Numbered from the stretch's first letter, positions 36,161-45,405 are shown. The stretch is DNA of 64,000 nt from an uncultured Lachnospiraceae bacterium (GCA_947588995.1 CANPZI010000005.1:1-64000); one strand, 5' to 3'. Numbers and translations are program-made. Notes: generated by a model not told the origin, from the letters alone.

Positions 36161-37469
36161 GTCTGGCTCCCTCTTCCTGCCTGATGATATACAGTCCCTC
36201 AATGATAAAAAACATCACAAGCGTCGTGAGCACGGAGCTGCCCCCGTAGCTGACAAGCGGCAGCGTGACGCCCGTCATCGGAATAAATTTCGTGCCGCCG
36301 CCGATCGTGAGAAAGACCTGAAAAATATAGACGACGCCAAGTCCGAAAGCAATCAGCTGATAGCACCTGTCCTGCAGCCGCATGGATATATTCATGAACA
36401 TGATAAAACAGCTGATACAGATTAACACCATACACACGGAAAAGACAATTCCCAGCTCTTCCGCCACCGCGGAGAAAATAAAATCCGCCTCCACAAAAGG
36501 AATGTCGTCCGGCGTCCCGCGGAACAGTCCCATGCCGAACCATCCGCCGCTGCCGATAGCGAAAAGAGACTGCGTGATCTGATAGCCCGCGTCGTCGATA
36601 CAGCTGAAAGGATCCCGCCACGCCTGCACACGGATCTGCACATGGGTGAACAGCCGATACGCCATGACGGCCGCCCCGCAGCCGCCGGCGCTGCCAAGGA
36701 TGAGATACAGCCAGTTGCCCGTAGCGATAAAGACCATCAGCACATAGACGACAAAGAAGATCAGCGCGCTGCCCAGATCCTTGGAGGCGACCAGGATGAG
36801 CACATGGATGCCGGCGGCGACCGCCGTCAGCACGACCTGCCCAAAACTTTGGGATTCGCTGAGCGCCCCCGCGAGAAAAAACACGAAGATAATCTTGACA
36901 AATTCCGACGGCTGAAACGTCAGTCCCGCTATGGAATAGGACAGCTTGGAGCCGTAGGTCGTCGCGCCCAGAATCAGCACAATGCCAAGCGATACGACGC
37001 CGACGGCGGCATAGATCCACGTGAGGCTCTTTAAGAATTTCATCTTGCGGATAAAATAAGGGATCAGCATACCGGTGATGATGGATATGGTCACGACAAA
37101 AAACTGTTTAATCGCTTTCTCAAAAGACAGCCGGCTCAGAATGACAAAACCGATGCTTAAGAGCATACACATATTGTTGACGATCAGCCGATTGCCCCGC
37201 GGATAGATCATGCGAAACAGCACAATGGTCGCAAACAGCAGGATCTGCTGCAGCGCATAGAACAACAGATATTCCGGCTTGCCCGTCTCGAAACAGATGA
37301 CCAGAAAGCAGGAAAAATGCACCAGAAACATCAGCAGATTCTGGCGGGTATAGCCGCCGCTCCGGCTCTCCTCGTCCCGATGACGGAACACAAGAAAGCA
37401 CTCCAGCGTGTACAGTGCGATAAACAGGGTGATGATATATTTAGACAGTTCGGTGATATACAGTTCCAT
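36090..37469 (-). CDS. SEDS glycosyltransferase (FtsW/RodA/SpoVE family)
   Basis: The 459-aa protein has about ten membrane segments and SEDS blocks (FQPSEFVKIIFVFF and a C-terminal TGVTLPLVSYGGSS). It polymerises glycan strands with a class-B PBP, here the overlapping PbpA-type gene. Compared with RodA at 7527 it has a longer N-terminal set of helices and a highly basic cytoplasmic tail (KKKKRKRKAEYKEE) whose coding sequence doubles as the start of the PBP gene. FtsW is the nearest label but RodA-like or SpoVE-like identity cannot be settled here. Confidence 0.88.
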   Translation of the reverse strand: MELYITELSKYIITLFIALYTLECFLVFRHRDEESRSGGYTRQNLLMFLVHFSCFLVICFETGKPEYLLFYALQQILLFATIVLFRMIYPRGNRLIVNNMCMLLSIGFVILSRLSFEKAIKQFFVVTISIITGMLIPYFIRKMKFLKSLTWIYAAVGVVSLGIVLILGATTYGSKLSYSIAGLTFQPSEFVKIIFVFFLAGALSESQSFGQVVLTAVAAGIHVLILVASKDLGSALIFFVVYVLMVFIATGNWLYLILGSAGGCGAAVMAYRLFTHVQIRVQAWRDPFSCIDDAGYQITQSLFAIGSGGWFGMGLFRGTPDDIPFVEADFIFSAVAEELGIVFSVCMVLICISCFIMFMNISMRLQDRCYQLIAFGLGVVYIFQVFLTIGGGTKFIPMTGVTLPLVSYGGSSVLTTLVMFFIIEGLYIIRQEEGARRDKKKKRKRKAEYKEEQEPEEAE

Positions 37470-37475
37470 AAAATA

Positions 37476-39716
37476 TTATTCCACGCCTCGTCTGAAATGT
37501 CCGGTTGTGTACTTCTCCCAGGGGAAGTCCCCGCCCGCGAGGATACGGCGGCATTCCTCGCCGGATTCGGCGGTAAAATCATAACGCTGCCTGTCCGCGC
37601 CGACTCTGCAGGCCTCCTCTCTCTTGCCATGAAGCGAGTACGGCACGGAATTATAGATTATATTATAGCAGTGTACGCAGTTGGTTTCCACAGGAAAATC
37701 CGTTCCGTATCTGTCCCGCAGCATCACCGGCTTCCCGGTCGTCCCGTCTGCCGCCTCCGCCACGCAGCGCCCCGCTGTCCTGCGAACGCAGCCGGCGCTG
37801 ACCATCATAGGGATTCTGCCATATACGATCAGCGAGGAGGACATGCACAGCTTGCCGGCACGGGAAACAAGCGCCGCGCACTCCCGTGCGTTCAGCTCAT
37901 AGGGAAGGGTATACTCGGAGGCATACTGCGCCCAGAAGCGCAGCGCGCCGCTGTTCCACACATACAGACCGGCGTCCGGCACGAGAGCGTACGCCCGGCC
38001 AAGTTCCCCGACATATGCCGCCGCCTCGTAATTGCGGAGCAGGAAACCGCTGACGGCGCTTGTGTCCGCCCGTCCCGCAAGCCTGTCGAGATAATCCGCA
38101 TCCCGCGCCCGCAGGATATAGGGAAGCGCCAGATAGTATTCTCTGTCGCTGTTTTTCCGCATACATGCCGTAACTCTCTCCCATTCAGCCAGAAAAAGAT
38201 CACTCTCTATATAGATGCGCTGACACGGAAAGGCGGCCGCCGCCTCGAGCTGCTCATAAGACGTGACCAGAATATCCACCGCCGCTTTATTGTTTTCATG
38301 GGCGGTTTCTTTCACGGCGGATCTGCGCCGCGATAGCGTTTCATCCGTCCTGCCATTGACTGACCCGGTCGGTCTTGCAAAAGGCCCGCAAAGCGGCTGA
38401 CGGCGGGAAGCGGTCATCCCCTGCGAAGCGATATACTGCCTCTCATAAGCCTCCACGCCTTTGCGCCTGAGCCCGTTTATGGCGCTCACCGGCAGAAATA
38501 CCTCTCCCTGTATCTCGACACTGCAGTTCTCCGCCCTGACGAGCTCGCCGCCGGTTTTGACAAGCTGTCTGGCCGCTTCTTCTCTCTGCAGCGGCCTGTT
38601 TTTTGCCGGCTCCACCCTGTCGCCGTACACGGAGACACGGAGGCCGTCCGCATCCGAGATTTCCAGGAAAGCCTCCTGCCCCGCACACAGCACGGCCTGC
38701 ATCCTGACGTTTCGTTTCTCCGGTTCCCGCAGATAATGCGCGCGGATCTCTTCCAGCACTTCCGGGCTGCTTCCCGTATAGCCCGGCCTGCGCAGCGTAA
38801 CCATCTCCCTGCCGTTGTGGCGCTCATAATAGCCGTCCTGCACCTCGCTGCGAATATAGAGGCCCCGGAGCCTGTCCATATCCGCCGGCTCCACCCGATA
38901 CGCTGCCGCGCCGGACGCCTCATAGAGATCGATGTACTTGCGGTATATGGCTGTGACACCGGCAGCATACTCCGGTTTTTTCATTCTGCCTTCGATCTTG
39001 AAAGAATCAATACCCGCCTCGATCAGGCGCGGAAGACAGGCGATGGTGCACATATCTTTCAGGCTGAGCGGGTACTCTGCATCGCCGATGCCGACGCCAT
39101 CCTCACAGATCCGATAGGGCAGCCTGCACGGCTGTGCGCAGCGTCCCCTGTTGCCGCTTCTGCCGCCCAGAATACTGCTGAACAGGCATTGCCCCGAATA
39201 GCTGTAACACATCGCGCCGTGAATGAAACATTCGACCTCCATGCCCGTCTCCGCCTTGATGCCGCGGATCTCCGCCAGCGAGAGTTCCCTGGCCGGAACG
39301 AGGCGCGATACGCCATGACGCTTCAAAAAGGCCGCGCCCCTTACACCGGTCAGTGCCATCTGTGTGCTCGCGTGCAGGGCGAGATCCGGAAAACATTCCC
39401 GAATCCGGCAAAGCACTCCGATATCCTGCACAATCACACCGTCCAGCCCGGCTTCATAAAAAGGGGCAAGCCAATCGCATAACGTTTCAAGCTCCTGTTC
39501 TTTTGCCAGCGTGTTGACGGTCAGATAGATTTTTCTGCCCATAAAATGGGCGACATGGAGCGCTCTGCAGATTTCCCCGGCTGTAAAATTATCCGCGTAG
39601 GCCCGCGCCCCGAATCTGTCGCCGCCCAGATATACGGCATCCGCACCGGCGTTGAGGGCGCCGATGAAAGCTTCGTAATTCCCGGCAGGCGAAAGCAGTT
39701 CCACTTTTTGTTTCAT
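37476..39716 (-). CDS. Peptidase U32-family protein with C-terminal DUF3656-type region
   Basis: U32 proteins include collagenase-like proteases and RNA-hydroxylation factors such as RlhA. The N-terminal barrel starts with LLSPAGNYEAFIGALNAGAD and has the diagnostic HGAMCYSYSGQC and GNRGRCAQPCR segments with their cysteines. At 746 aa the protein carries a long C-terminal extension. The ribosome site before ATG 39716 is weak and a terminator lies just upstream. It is 6 bp upstream of the SEDS gene. Hydroxylation of 23S rRNA or protease activity are both possible; I cannot choose. Confidence 0.85.
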   Translation of the reverse strand: MKQKVELLSPAGNYEAFIGALNAGADAVYLGGDRFGARAYADNFTAGEICRALHVAHFMGRKIYLTVNTLAKEQELETLCDWLAPFYEAGLDGVIVQDIGVLCRIRECFPDLALHASTQMALTGVRGAAFLKRHGVSRLVPARELSLAEIRGIKAETGMEVECFIHGAMCYSYSGQCLFSSILGGRSGNRGRCAQPCRLPYRICEDGVGIGDAEYPLSLKDMCTIACLPRLIEAGIDSFKIEGRMKKPEYAAGVTAIYRKYIDLYEASGAAAYRVEPADMDRLRGLYIRSEVQDGYYERHNGREMVTLRRPGYTGSSPEVLEEIRAHYLREPEKRNVRMQAVLCAGQEAFLEISDADGLRVSVYGDRVEPAKNRPLQREEAARQLVKTGGELVRAENCSVEIQGEVFLPVSAINGLRRKGVEAYERQYIASQGMTASRRQPLCGPFARPTGSVNGRTDETLSRRRSAVKETAHENNKAAVDILVTSYEQLEAAAAFPCQRIYIESDLFLAEWERVTACMRKNSDREYYLALPYILRARDADYLDRLAGRADTSAVSGFLLRNYEAAAYVGELGRAYALVPDAGLYVWNSGALRFWAQYASEYTLPYELNARECAALVSRAGKLCMSSSLIVYGRIPMMVSAGCVRRTAGRCVAEAADGTTGKPVMLRDRYGTDFPVETNCVHCYNIIYNSVPYSLHGKREEACRVGADRQRYDFTAESGEECRRILAGGDFPWEKYTTGHFRRGVE

Positions 39717-39729
39717 AAAAATCCCTTTG

Positions 39730-39760
39730 AAAAAGCCCTGTAGATTTCTCTGCCAGGGCT
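39730..39760 (-). terminator. Rho-independent terminator after zapA
   Basis: On the minus strand AGCCCTG/CAGGGCT (39760-39754 with 39740-39734) forms a 7-bp stem followed by a short T run (39733-39730). It stands between zapA and the U32 gene. Confidence 0.6.
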
Positions 39761-39773
39761 ATCGCTAACACTC

Positions 39774-40181
39774 TTATTTTTTCAGTTCTCCCAACTCCGT
39801 CTCCAGGCGCACGATTTTCTTCTCTTTTTCGTTCGCCTCATCCTGCAGAGTCTTGACTGTCTTCTCCGTACTCTCCAGTTTCATCTGCGCGGCGATCAGG
39901 TCATGTTTCAGGTCGTAGATCTCGGTTTCTTTCTTCTGCAGTTCCTCCTCTTTCAGGCTGATCTGTTTCCTGGCCTTGAAGTAATCGTCCGCTATATTGA
40001 GCTGCAGCAGCACATTCTGGATGTCGAGCGGCTGCCTCTTAAAGCCGTCCACCTTATTGTACTCCGCCACTTTGTTGTTTATGTAGGAAGCCACCTTCTG
40101 CAAATATTCCTCGCTCTCATATCCGCTCAGCGTAAACACCTTGCCGGCAATGATGACCTCGGTATCCGTTTTCGTTGACAT
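39774..40181 (-). CDS. zapA: Cell division protein ZapA
   Basis: ZapA bundles FtsZ filaments at the division site. The N-terminal domain (1-60) has the family pattern EVIIAGKVFTLSGYESEEYLQKVA (positions 8-31) and VASYINNKV. The remainder (65-135) is a long coiled coil, as in Firmicute ZapA. ATG 40181 follows GGAGGG by 8 nt. A strong promoter is 59 bp upstream. It stands alone, terminated before the U32 gene. With SepF and MinCDE in the same window it adds to an FtsZ-control set. Confidence 0.92.
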   Translation of the reverse strand: MSTKTDTEVIIAGKVFTLSGYESEEYLQKVASYINNKVAEYNKVDGFKRQPLDIQNVLLQLNIADDYFKARKQISLKEEELQKKETEIYDLKHDLIAAQMKLESTEKTVKTLQDEANEKEKKIVRLETELGELKK

Positions 40182-40239
40182 TAGCGCGTCCCTCCGCGGC
40201 CGGGCAGGCCGCACGACCCAAATATATGATACAGCCTCT

Positions 40240-40268
40240 ATTATATAGTTCCCCGAACAGAATTTCAA
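40240..40268 (-). promoter_or_regulatory. zapA: Sigma-A promoter of zapA
   Basis: On the minus strand TTGAAA (40268-40263) and a perfect TATAAT (40245-40240) are 17 bp apart, placing the transcript start about 50 bp before zapA. Confidence 0.8.
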
Positions 40269-40624
40269 CCCTTTTTTGGCGCTCTTCCACGCTGAGGGCC
40301 GTCTGCTTTTCGTGCGGCGCGGCTCTTTTGCCCGTCATGAAACGCCGTTTTTTTGTCATGAAAGGCGCCTCTTATTTGCGGCATCTTATAAACAAAATAT
40401 CCGCAGGCGCCGATATAAAAGATATAGAATACGAAAGCTTATAGACAGGGGAAACGGATTTCCCGCACGCGTTCACGGATCGGACTCTCTATAAGGTCTT
40501 TTTTACTGTATCTGCGGGCATCCCTCAGACGGTTTTCTCCGTTTTTCCCTCAAATCATAAGACTCGATGCATATAGACTGCAGGAGCAGGCGCGGTGCGT
40601 AAACGCTCCGGATTGGAGACAAAT
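40269..40624. other. Long intergenic region between zapA and the coiled-coil gene
   Basis: About 355 bp without a convincing gene. It contains a near-repeat TTGTCATGAAAGGCG / CGTCATGAAACGCCG (about 40336-40372) and a GGCGCC palindrome pair (about 40367 and 40409). An open frame on the minus strand has a plausible ribosome site (ATG 40359) but runs through the zapA promoter and start, so I do not call it. No sigma-A promoter for the plus-strand gene could be defined. Confidence 0.5.
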
Positions 40625-41539
40625 ATGACAGGAAGCGGCAGGATGCTGGTGGGAAACATCAGCGGCATGAACAACGGCATGATGAAGATCGACCTGTACA
40701 ACAGGGACGGGTCCTACGCGGGGACAATGTCCGTCTCCACGTCCCGCACGCGCGCGGAGAAGACGCGTAACGTCTCCAAATCCGGGCAGAAAAAATTTAA
40801 GAAGCTGCAGTACAACTTTAAGCGGCTCTCGAATCAGATCCTGCGCACGAAGACTTCCGTCAACGCGAAGCAGCTTGTGACCAAGACCAAATTCCAGATC
40901 GCCGACCTGCGCATGAAACTCATCAGCGGCGACTACGACTACGCGGAGGTTCACAGCGCCCTGCTCCACGCCGAGAAAATTGCCCGCGTGGCCAAGAAGC
41001 GCCTGAAGCATCTTCAGGAGGAGGAAAATATCGAAAAGACCGGCAAAAGCGGGATGACCGACCCCGAGGAGATGCGCACGGAGGAAGAGGAAGAAGACGA
41101 GATCCTTGACACCACCGGCATGACGAAAGAGGAACTGGAGAAACTGGCCGAAGAACTGGAGGAAGAGATGGAACGCATCGAGCAGGAACTCGAGGAAGCC
41201 ATGGAATCCTCGGAGACTTTCATGGAGGAGTTTCTGCAGGCAGGCTATCAGGAGATGGAGCCGGAAGATCTGGAACAGCTCAAGAAAAAACACCGCTCCG
41301 AGGAGATGACCGATATCCTGAAAGCGGATATGGAATATCTCAAGGCGATGTTCGACAAACTGGCCAAGGAAAAAGAGGCCGCCGGCAGCGCTTCTTACGG
41401 CAGTTCAGGCAGCACAGACAACTCTTTCGCCAATCTGTCCGGCGTATCCTTAGAGCTTTGCGGCGTGGATATCCCTGTGGAGGCGGCTGCCGAAGCGCCC
41501 GTCGAAACCGCCGGAGCCAACATTGACGTGACGGTATAA
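40625..41539 (+). CDS. Unrecognised acidic coiled-coil protein
   Basis: This 304-aa protein starts at ATG 40625 with GGAG 6 nt upstream. Residues 1-60 form a glycine-containing head with SGRMLVGNISGMNNGMM. About 60-140 is a basic helical part, and about 145-260 is a strongly acidic helical coiled coil rich in Glu (EELEKLAEELEEEMERIE). The last 40 residues are Ser/Ala-rich. There is no membrane segment or signal peptide. It stands alone on the plus strand between zapA and ruvB. I do not recognise the family; a structural or filament-associated role is a guess. Confidence 0.75.
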   Translation: MTGSGRMLVGNISGMNNGMMKIDLYNRDGSYAGTMSVSTSRTRAEKTRNVSKSGQKKFKKLQYNFKRLSNQILRTKTSVNAKQLVTKTKFQIADLRMKLISGDYDYAEVHSALLHAEKIARVAKKRLKHLQEEENIEKTGKSGMTDPEEMRTEEEEEDEILDTTGMTKEELEKLAEELEEEMERIEQELEEAMESSETFMEEFLQAGYQEMEPEDLEQLKKKHRSEEMTDILKADMEYLKAMFDKLAKEKEAAGSASYGSSGSTDNSFANLSGVSLELCGVDIPVEAAAEAPVETAGANIDVTV

Positions 41540-41599
41540 GGCCGGCAAAGCCGCGCTGCATACAGGCTGCCCCTGATGGCCCGGTTTTTGCATGACCTT

Positions 41600-42598
41600 T
41601 TATGTCGGCATATCGATCCCAAAATGATGATACGCACGCTCCGTGACAACCCTGCCGCGGGGCGTTCTGTTTAGGAAGCCGTTCTTGATCAGATACGGCT
41701 CGTACACGTCCTCTATCGTCCCCGCGTCCTCGCCGATGGCCGCGGCCAGCGTATCCAAGCCGACCGGCCCGCCTTTGAACTTCTCAATCATGGTGCACAG
41801 GATGTTCCTGTCGATATGATCGAGTCCCATCTTGTCCACATCCATCAGGTCGAGCGCCGTGTTGGCGACTTCTCTCGTGATCGCGCCGTCATACTTCACC
41901 TGCGCGAAATCCCGCACTCTCTTGAGCATACGGTTGGCGAGACGCGGCGTGCCGCGGCTTCTTCTGGCAAGCTCCAGCGCGCCCTCCTCATCGATCTTCA
42001 CGCCCAGGATCACCGCGGAATGCTGCACGATCACCTTAAGTTCCTCGACAGAGTAGAACTCCAGCCTGTGAATCACGCCGAACCGATCCCGCAGCGGCGC
42101 GGTCAGAAGTCCCGCCCGTGTCGTGGCTCCCACCAGCGTAAAATGCGGCAGGTCCAGCCGGATGGAGCGCGCCGTGGCTCCCTTGCCGATCATGATATCT
42201 ATGGCGTAATCCTCCATGGCGGGATACAGTACCTCCTCCACCTGGCGGTTCAATCTGTGGATCTCGTCCACGAAGAGCAGGTCGCCCTCCTGCAGGTTAT
42301 TGAGAATCGCCGCCATCTCTCCCGGCTTCTCGATCGCCGGCCCGCTGGTGACTTTCATGTGCACGCCCATCTCGTTGGCGATGATGCCCGCGAGCGTCGT
42401 CTTGCCCAGACCCGGCGGCCCGTAAAACAGCACGTGATCCAGCGCGTCATGCCGCTGCTTCGCCGCCTCGATATAGATCTTCAGATTCTCCTTGACTTTT
42501 GATTGACCGATATAGTCATCCAAGGTCTGCGGTCTTAAGGAGCCTTCGATTTTGATATCCTCTTCGATTAAGTTCGTCTCGATCATTCTGCCAGCCAT
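41600..42598 (-). CDS. ruvB: Holliday junction helicase RuvB
   Basis: RuvB is the hexameric motor that drives branch migration at Holliday junctions with RuvA. Walker A is GPPGLGKTT and Walker B is DEIHRLNR, followed by the sensor [18 protein letters not shown]. The 332-aa length follows from ATG 42598, 6 nt after GAGGTG; an in-frame GTG three codons upstream is less likely. The C-terminal winged-helix has [13 protein letters not shown]. It follows ruvA by 10 bp. The resolvase ruvC is not in the window. Confidence 0.96.
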   Translation of the reverse strand: MAGRMIETNLIEEDIKIEGSLRPQTLDDYIGQSKVKENLKIYIEAAKQRHDALDHVLFYGPPGLGKTTLAGIIANEMGVHMKVTSGPAIEKPGEMAAILNNLQEGDLLFVDEIHRLNRQVEEVLYPAMEDYAIDIMIGKGATARSIRLDLPHFTLVGATTRAGLLTAPLRDRFGVIHRLEFYSVEELKVIVQHSAVILGVKIDEEGALELARRSRGTPRLANRMLKRVRDFAQVKYDGAITREVANTALDLMDVDKMGLDHIDRNILCTMIEKFKGGPVGLDTLAAAIGEDAGTIEDVYEPYLIKNGFLNRTPRGRVVTERAYHHFGIDMPT

Positions 42599-42608
42599 AC
42601 CTGCCACC

Positions 42609-43229
42609 TCAGAACATGAATTTCAGCGCGGACTTTAAGATGCCCTCCACCGTCGTATCCTCTGTCACTTCCACTTTCTTCACGGCGGCGGCGGCATCCG
42701 AAGCGGAATATCCCAGCGCCACCAGCGCCTCGATCGCCTCTTTCTTCATCACATTGTCCGCCCCCGCTCCTGCCGCCATATTTCCCAGACCGCCCACAGG
42801 CTCCCCCAGGCCGCGCAATGTATCTTCCATGGATACCTTGTCCCGCAGATCCAGGATCACACGCTCCGCCGTCTTGCTGCCGATGCCCGGCGCCTTGGCG
42901 ATGGATTTCGCATCTCCCGCCATAATCGCAAACCGCAGCGCGTCGGCACTCATCACAGACAGAATCGCGAGGCCGCCTTTCGGGCCGATACCGTTCACCG
43001 TGATCAGTTTCTTAAAAATCTCCAGATCGTCCCTGGTCAGAAACCCGTACAGCAGGAAAGCGTCCTCCCGCACCAGCGTGTAAGTGTAGATCTTAACCTC
43101 ACTGCCGGGCGGCGGCATCAGTTCCGCCGTCGTCGTGGAGATTTTCACGTTGTAGCCGATGCCTCCGGCCTCCACAACGACAGTATCCTCCGTGATTTCC
43201 TCCAATGTTCCTTTGATATAGGCGTACAT
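42609..43229 (-). CDS. ruvA: Holliday junction DNA helicase subunit RuvA
   Basis: RuvA binds four-way junctions and loads RuvB. The N-terminal OB fold begins [12 protein letters not shown], the helix-hairpin-helix pair is seen in [12 protein letters not shown] and [16 protein letters not shown], and the C-terminal domain III ([14 protein letters not shown]) contacts RuvB. ATG 43229 has GGGAG 6 nt before it, giving the usual 206 aa. It is 2 bp from the Gx-transporter gene, so ruvAB belong to the run from NusG-II onwards. Confidence 0.96.
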   Translation of the reverse strand: MYAYIKGTLEEITEDTVVVEAGGIGYNVKISTTTAELMPPPGSEVKIYTYTLVREDAFLLYGFLTRDDLEIFKKLITVNGIGPKGGLAILSVMSADALRFAIMAGDAKSIAKAPGIGSKTAERVILDLRDKVSMEDTLRGLGEPVGGLGNMAAGAGADNVMKKEAIEALVALGYSASDAAAAVKKVEVTEDTTVEGILKSALKFMF

Positions 43230-43231
43230 AG

Positions 43232-43792
43232 TTATCTCCCGTCCGTTGTTTTTGTCAGATAAGGCAGAAGCGCTCCTGCCGCAATGCCCAGAGCCGCGCC
43301 GGTCACTGTGCCGGCCGCAATCAGCGCGGGCGCGTACCAGCCGATGTAGACCGTCTGCGTGACGCACGCGGCGGCCGCAAGCTGTCCGATATTATGAAAT
43401 ACCCCGCCCAGCACGCTGACGCCGACGACAGAGAGGCGAAAGATGCGTCTGCCGAAGAGCATGGCCGCGAAAGCGGCAAACGCCCCCGCAAGCGCATACA
43501 AAATCGTGTACAGGCCGCTGAACAGGAAACCCGAAATGACGATACGCAGCAGATTGATCAAAAGTGCGTCCCTGATACCTCCCACTCTCACGGCCGCATC
43601 CTGTGTGCCGCCGCGGTCCGCCGGCGACGATGATTTACGCCCGCCGCCATACAATAACAGCACGACGATCAGATTCGGCAGTCCCAGCTTGATACCCGGT
43701 ATCCCAAAAGAAAAAGGAATCAGCGATTCCACATAAGCCAGAATCAGCGCCAGCGCCAAAAAAAGCCCCAGTTGTGCCACTCTCCGCGTCAT
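43232..43792 (-). CDS. Gx transporter family membrane protein
   Basis: This 186-aa protein has five to six membrane segments and fits the family once named heptaprenyl diphosphate synthase component I, now called Gx transporter. Family-like blocks are GIPGIKLGLPNLIVVLLLY and GGVFHNIGQLAAA. It resembles the substrate-binding part of ECF-type carriers, but the cargo is unknown. Its start overlaps the NusG-II gene by 4 bp (ATGA), the conserved partner. Confidence 0.82.
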   Translation of the reverse strand: MTRRVAQLGLFLALALILAYVESLIPFSFGIPGIKLGLPNLIVVLLLYGGGRKSSSPADRGGTQDAAVRVGGIRDALLINLLRIVISGFLFSGLYTILYALAGAFAAFAAMLFGRRIFRLSVVGVSVLGGVFHNIGQLAAAACVTQTVYIGWYAPALIAAGTVTGAALGIAAGALLPYLTKTTDGR

Positions 43793-44274
43793 CTCGCCAC
43801 CCCGTCCGGCGCTCCGCCAGCCGCTTCTTTCATTCCCGCGATCTCCACGACAAGACGATGGGGCAGACAGACAATACTCTCCCCCGCCATCGAGACGGGT
43901 TTATGGTGCACGCAGATCTGATCCTTACAGTCGGCAGCTTCCACACTGACCGCGCCGTTCTGCACCGAGACCAGGTTGTAGCTGATATATTCCGGGAAAT
44001 GAAGATCCGGCATATCGGCGCAGTATTCCACAGCCGTCACATCATCCCGGTAAGTGATCAGATAATAACCGTCCTCCGCGGCGGCCTGATCCGTACTGCT
44101 CAGACCGGTATTTAAGGCGGCCGTCTTAAGCGTGATACCGTCATACAGGAAGTTCACCGAAGCGCCCGGACTGCGCCGCCGCGCAAAACATACGGCGAGA
44201 AGCGCCGCCGCGAGAAGACAGGCGGCGATCAGGATGAGATCGGCTTTTTTGAAAAGAGCTTTTTTCTCCCTCAC
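43789..44274 (-). CDS. Membrane-anchored NusG-domain-II protein
   Basis: The 161-aa protein has a membrane segment (about 10-30) and an extracytoplasmic NusG-II-like domain ending in the conserved CKDQICVHHKPVSMAG / IVCLPHRLVVEI pattern with two cysteines plus an N-proximal one. It is unrelated in role to transcription factor NusG. I choose GTG 44274 (AGAGGA 7 nt upstream) because the ATG upstream lies inside the promoter. It overlaps the Gx-transporter gene by 4 bp. NusG-II/Gx pairs occur near flavin-based electron-transfer genes in some Firmicutes; none is seen here. Confidence 0.8.
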   Translation of the reverse strand: MREKKALFKKADLILIAACLLAAALLAVCFARRRSPGASVNFLYDGITLKTAALNTGLSSTDQAAAEDGYYLITYRDDVTAVEYCADMPDLHFPEYISYNLVSVQNGAVSVEAADCKDQICVHHKPVSMAGESIVCLPHRLVVEIAGMKEAAGGAPDGVAR

Positions 44275-44293
44275 GTGATGATCCTCTTCGTCC

Positions 44294-44322
44294 AGTATAG
44301 CACAATCGAACATATGTTTCAA
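44294..44322 (-). promoter_or_regulatory. Sigma-A promoter of the NusG-II/Gx/ruvAB run
   Basis: TTGAAA (44322-44317) and TATACT (44299-44294) on the minus strand are exactly 17 bp apart. The -35 overlaps the stop codon of the DUF4037 gene. The start of transcription would fall near 44287, leaving a leader of only about 13 nt with the ribosome site at its very 5' end. Confidence 0.75.
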
Positions 44323-45272
44323 GCGCGGCGCTGTATTTTCCCCAGTATCGTATCGATATGATTCTGCAGGAAATTGTCCTGCAGATCGGACAATTCCCGC
44401 TCATGCAACATCTGTACGATGACATTGCAGACCGCTTCAATGATGAGGACTCTGCCGTCGTCGGTATTCAGGCAGTATCGGTAGTCGTCCGGCGAGGCGC
44501 CCGCCCAGGCCTGCGCAGGGTCGGGAATCGTGTAGAGCAGATCGAGCATATCGCCGATCTCCGCGCCGGCGGGCAGAGCCGCAAGCCCTCTTTTCAGCCA
44601 CTTGTCATAGGGCGCATAAGTCCTGTTCAGCAGATAGACGGTGCGCATACTCTCCCTGACAAAATCTGTCAGCGCCATCTCGGCGGCAAGCCTCTCGCCC
44701 CGCTTCATGGCTCTGGCATAGTTATACTGCCCCGCCTGAGCCGCCCTCGCCATACTCTGCGCCAGTCTTCTCAGCCACACCTCCCGCGGATAATAACCAA
44801 GCAGGCTCTCCCGCATGGCGCTGAAGCGTCCCAGCCTGTCCTCGAAAACCCTGCCGTTTACGGCGGCAGCCAGACTGCTCTCGTCAAGCGCAAGCCAGTC
44901 GCCGGCAGAGGCGGGCGGCACATCTCGCCCGATGAATTCCCGATAGAAGTCCTCCAGACAGAGGATGCCGACTCTTCCTCTCCCCTGTTCCTCGACGCTG
45001 CGCGCGGCAAACCCCATAAACTCCCCCGGCAGCGCGTCGTAGGCCTCCTGCATCCTGGCGCCGTACCGTTCATAGATCTCCCGGGGCAGCCAGATACAAA
45101 AAGACGGACCATAGTCATGATCCATCGAAATCTCATCGTCAAACCCGAAACATTCCGACCCGTGTCCGACAAGCCCCGCCGCCGCATACTTCGCAGCCTC
45201 CGGAAACTGTGTGTCGAGCATCGGCCTGCCGCAGGCCTCATAATATTTTTCCGCCAGTTCCAAACCTTTCAT
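44319..45272 (-). CDS. DUF4037 nucleotidyltransferase-like protein
   Basis: The 317-aa protein contains the family hallmark VGHGSECFGFDDEISMDHDYG in its first quarter (positions about 37-57), in which SMDHDYG resembles the metal-binding Asp pair of nucleotidyltransferases. The remainder is helical (like a HEPN or substrate domain). I start at ATG 45272; GGAGGG is 13-14 nt upstream, rather far. The substrate is unknown. It follows the TPR gene after a 133-bp gap (45273-45405) with no gene; its end abuts the next promoter. Confidence 0.8.
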   Translation of the reverse strand: MKGLELAEKYYEACGRPMLDTQFPEAAKYAAAGLVGHGSECFGFDDEISMDHDYGPSFCIWLPREIYERYGARMQEAYDALPGEFMGFAARSVEEQGRGRVGILCLEDFYREFIGRDVPPASAGDWLALDESSLAAAVNGRVFEDRLGRFSAMRESLLGYYPREVWLRRLAQSMARAAQAGQYNYARAMKRGERLAAEMALTDFVRESMRTVYLLNRTYAPYDKWLKRGLAALPAGAEIGDMLDLLYTIPDPAQAWAGASPDDYRYCLNTDDGRVLIIEAVCNVIVQMLHERELSDLQDNFLQNHIDTILGKIQRRA

Positions 45273-45405
45273 GAGATTGTGATGTCCCTCCGTGTCTCTT
45301 AGGCCGTGTCTCATGCCGCGTTTCGCATGGCCGACATCCCGTAGCGTACAGGCACAAAAAGCCGGCACAGTGCGGCAGCCGAGCCCGGCCCATTGCCCGC
45401 GTAAG

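Noticed and set aside
40117-40359. A minus-strand frame with a plausible ribosome site before ATG 40359
   Set aside because: It runs through the well-formed zapA promoter and the zapA start, and its composition does not look like a conserved protein.
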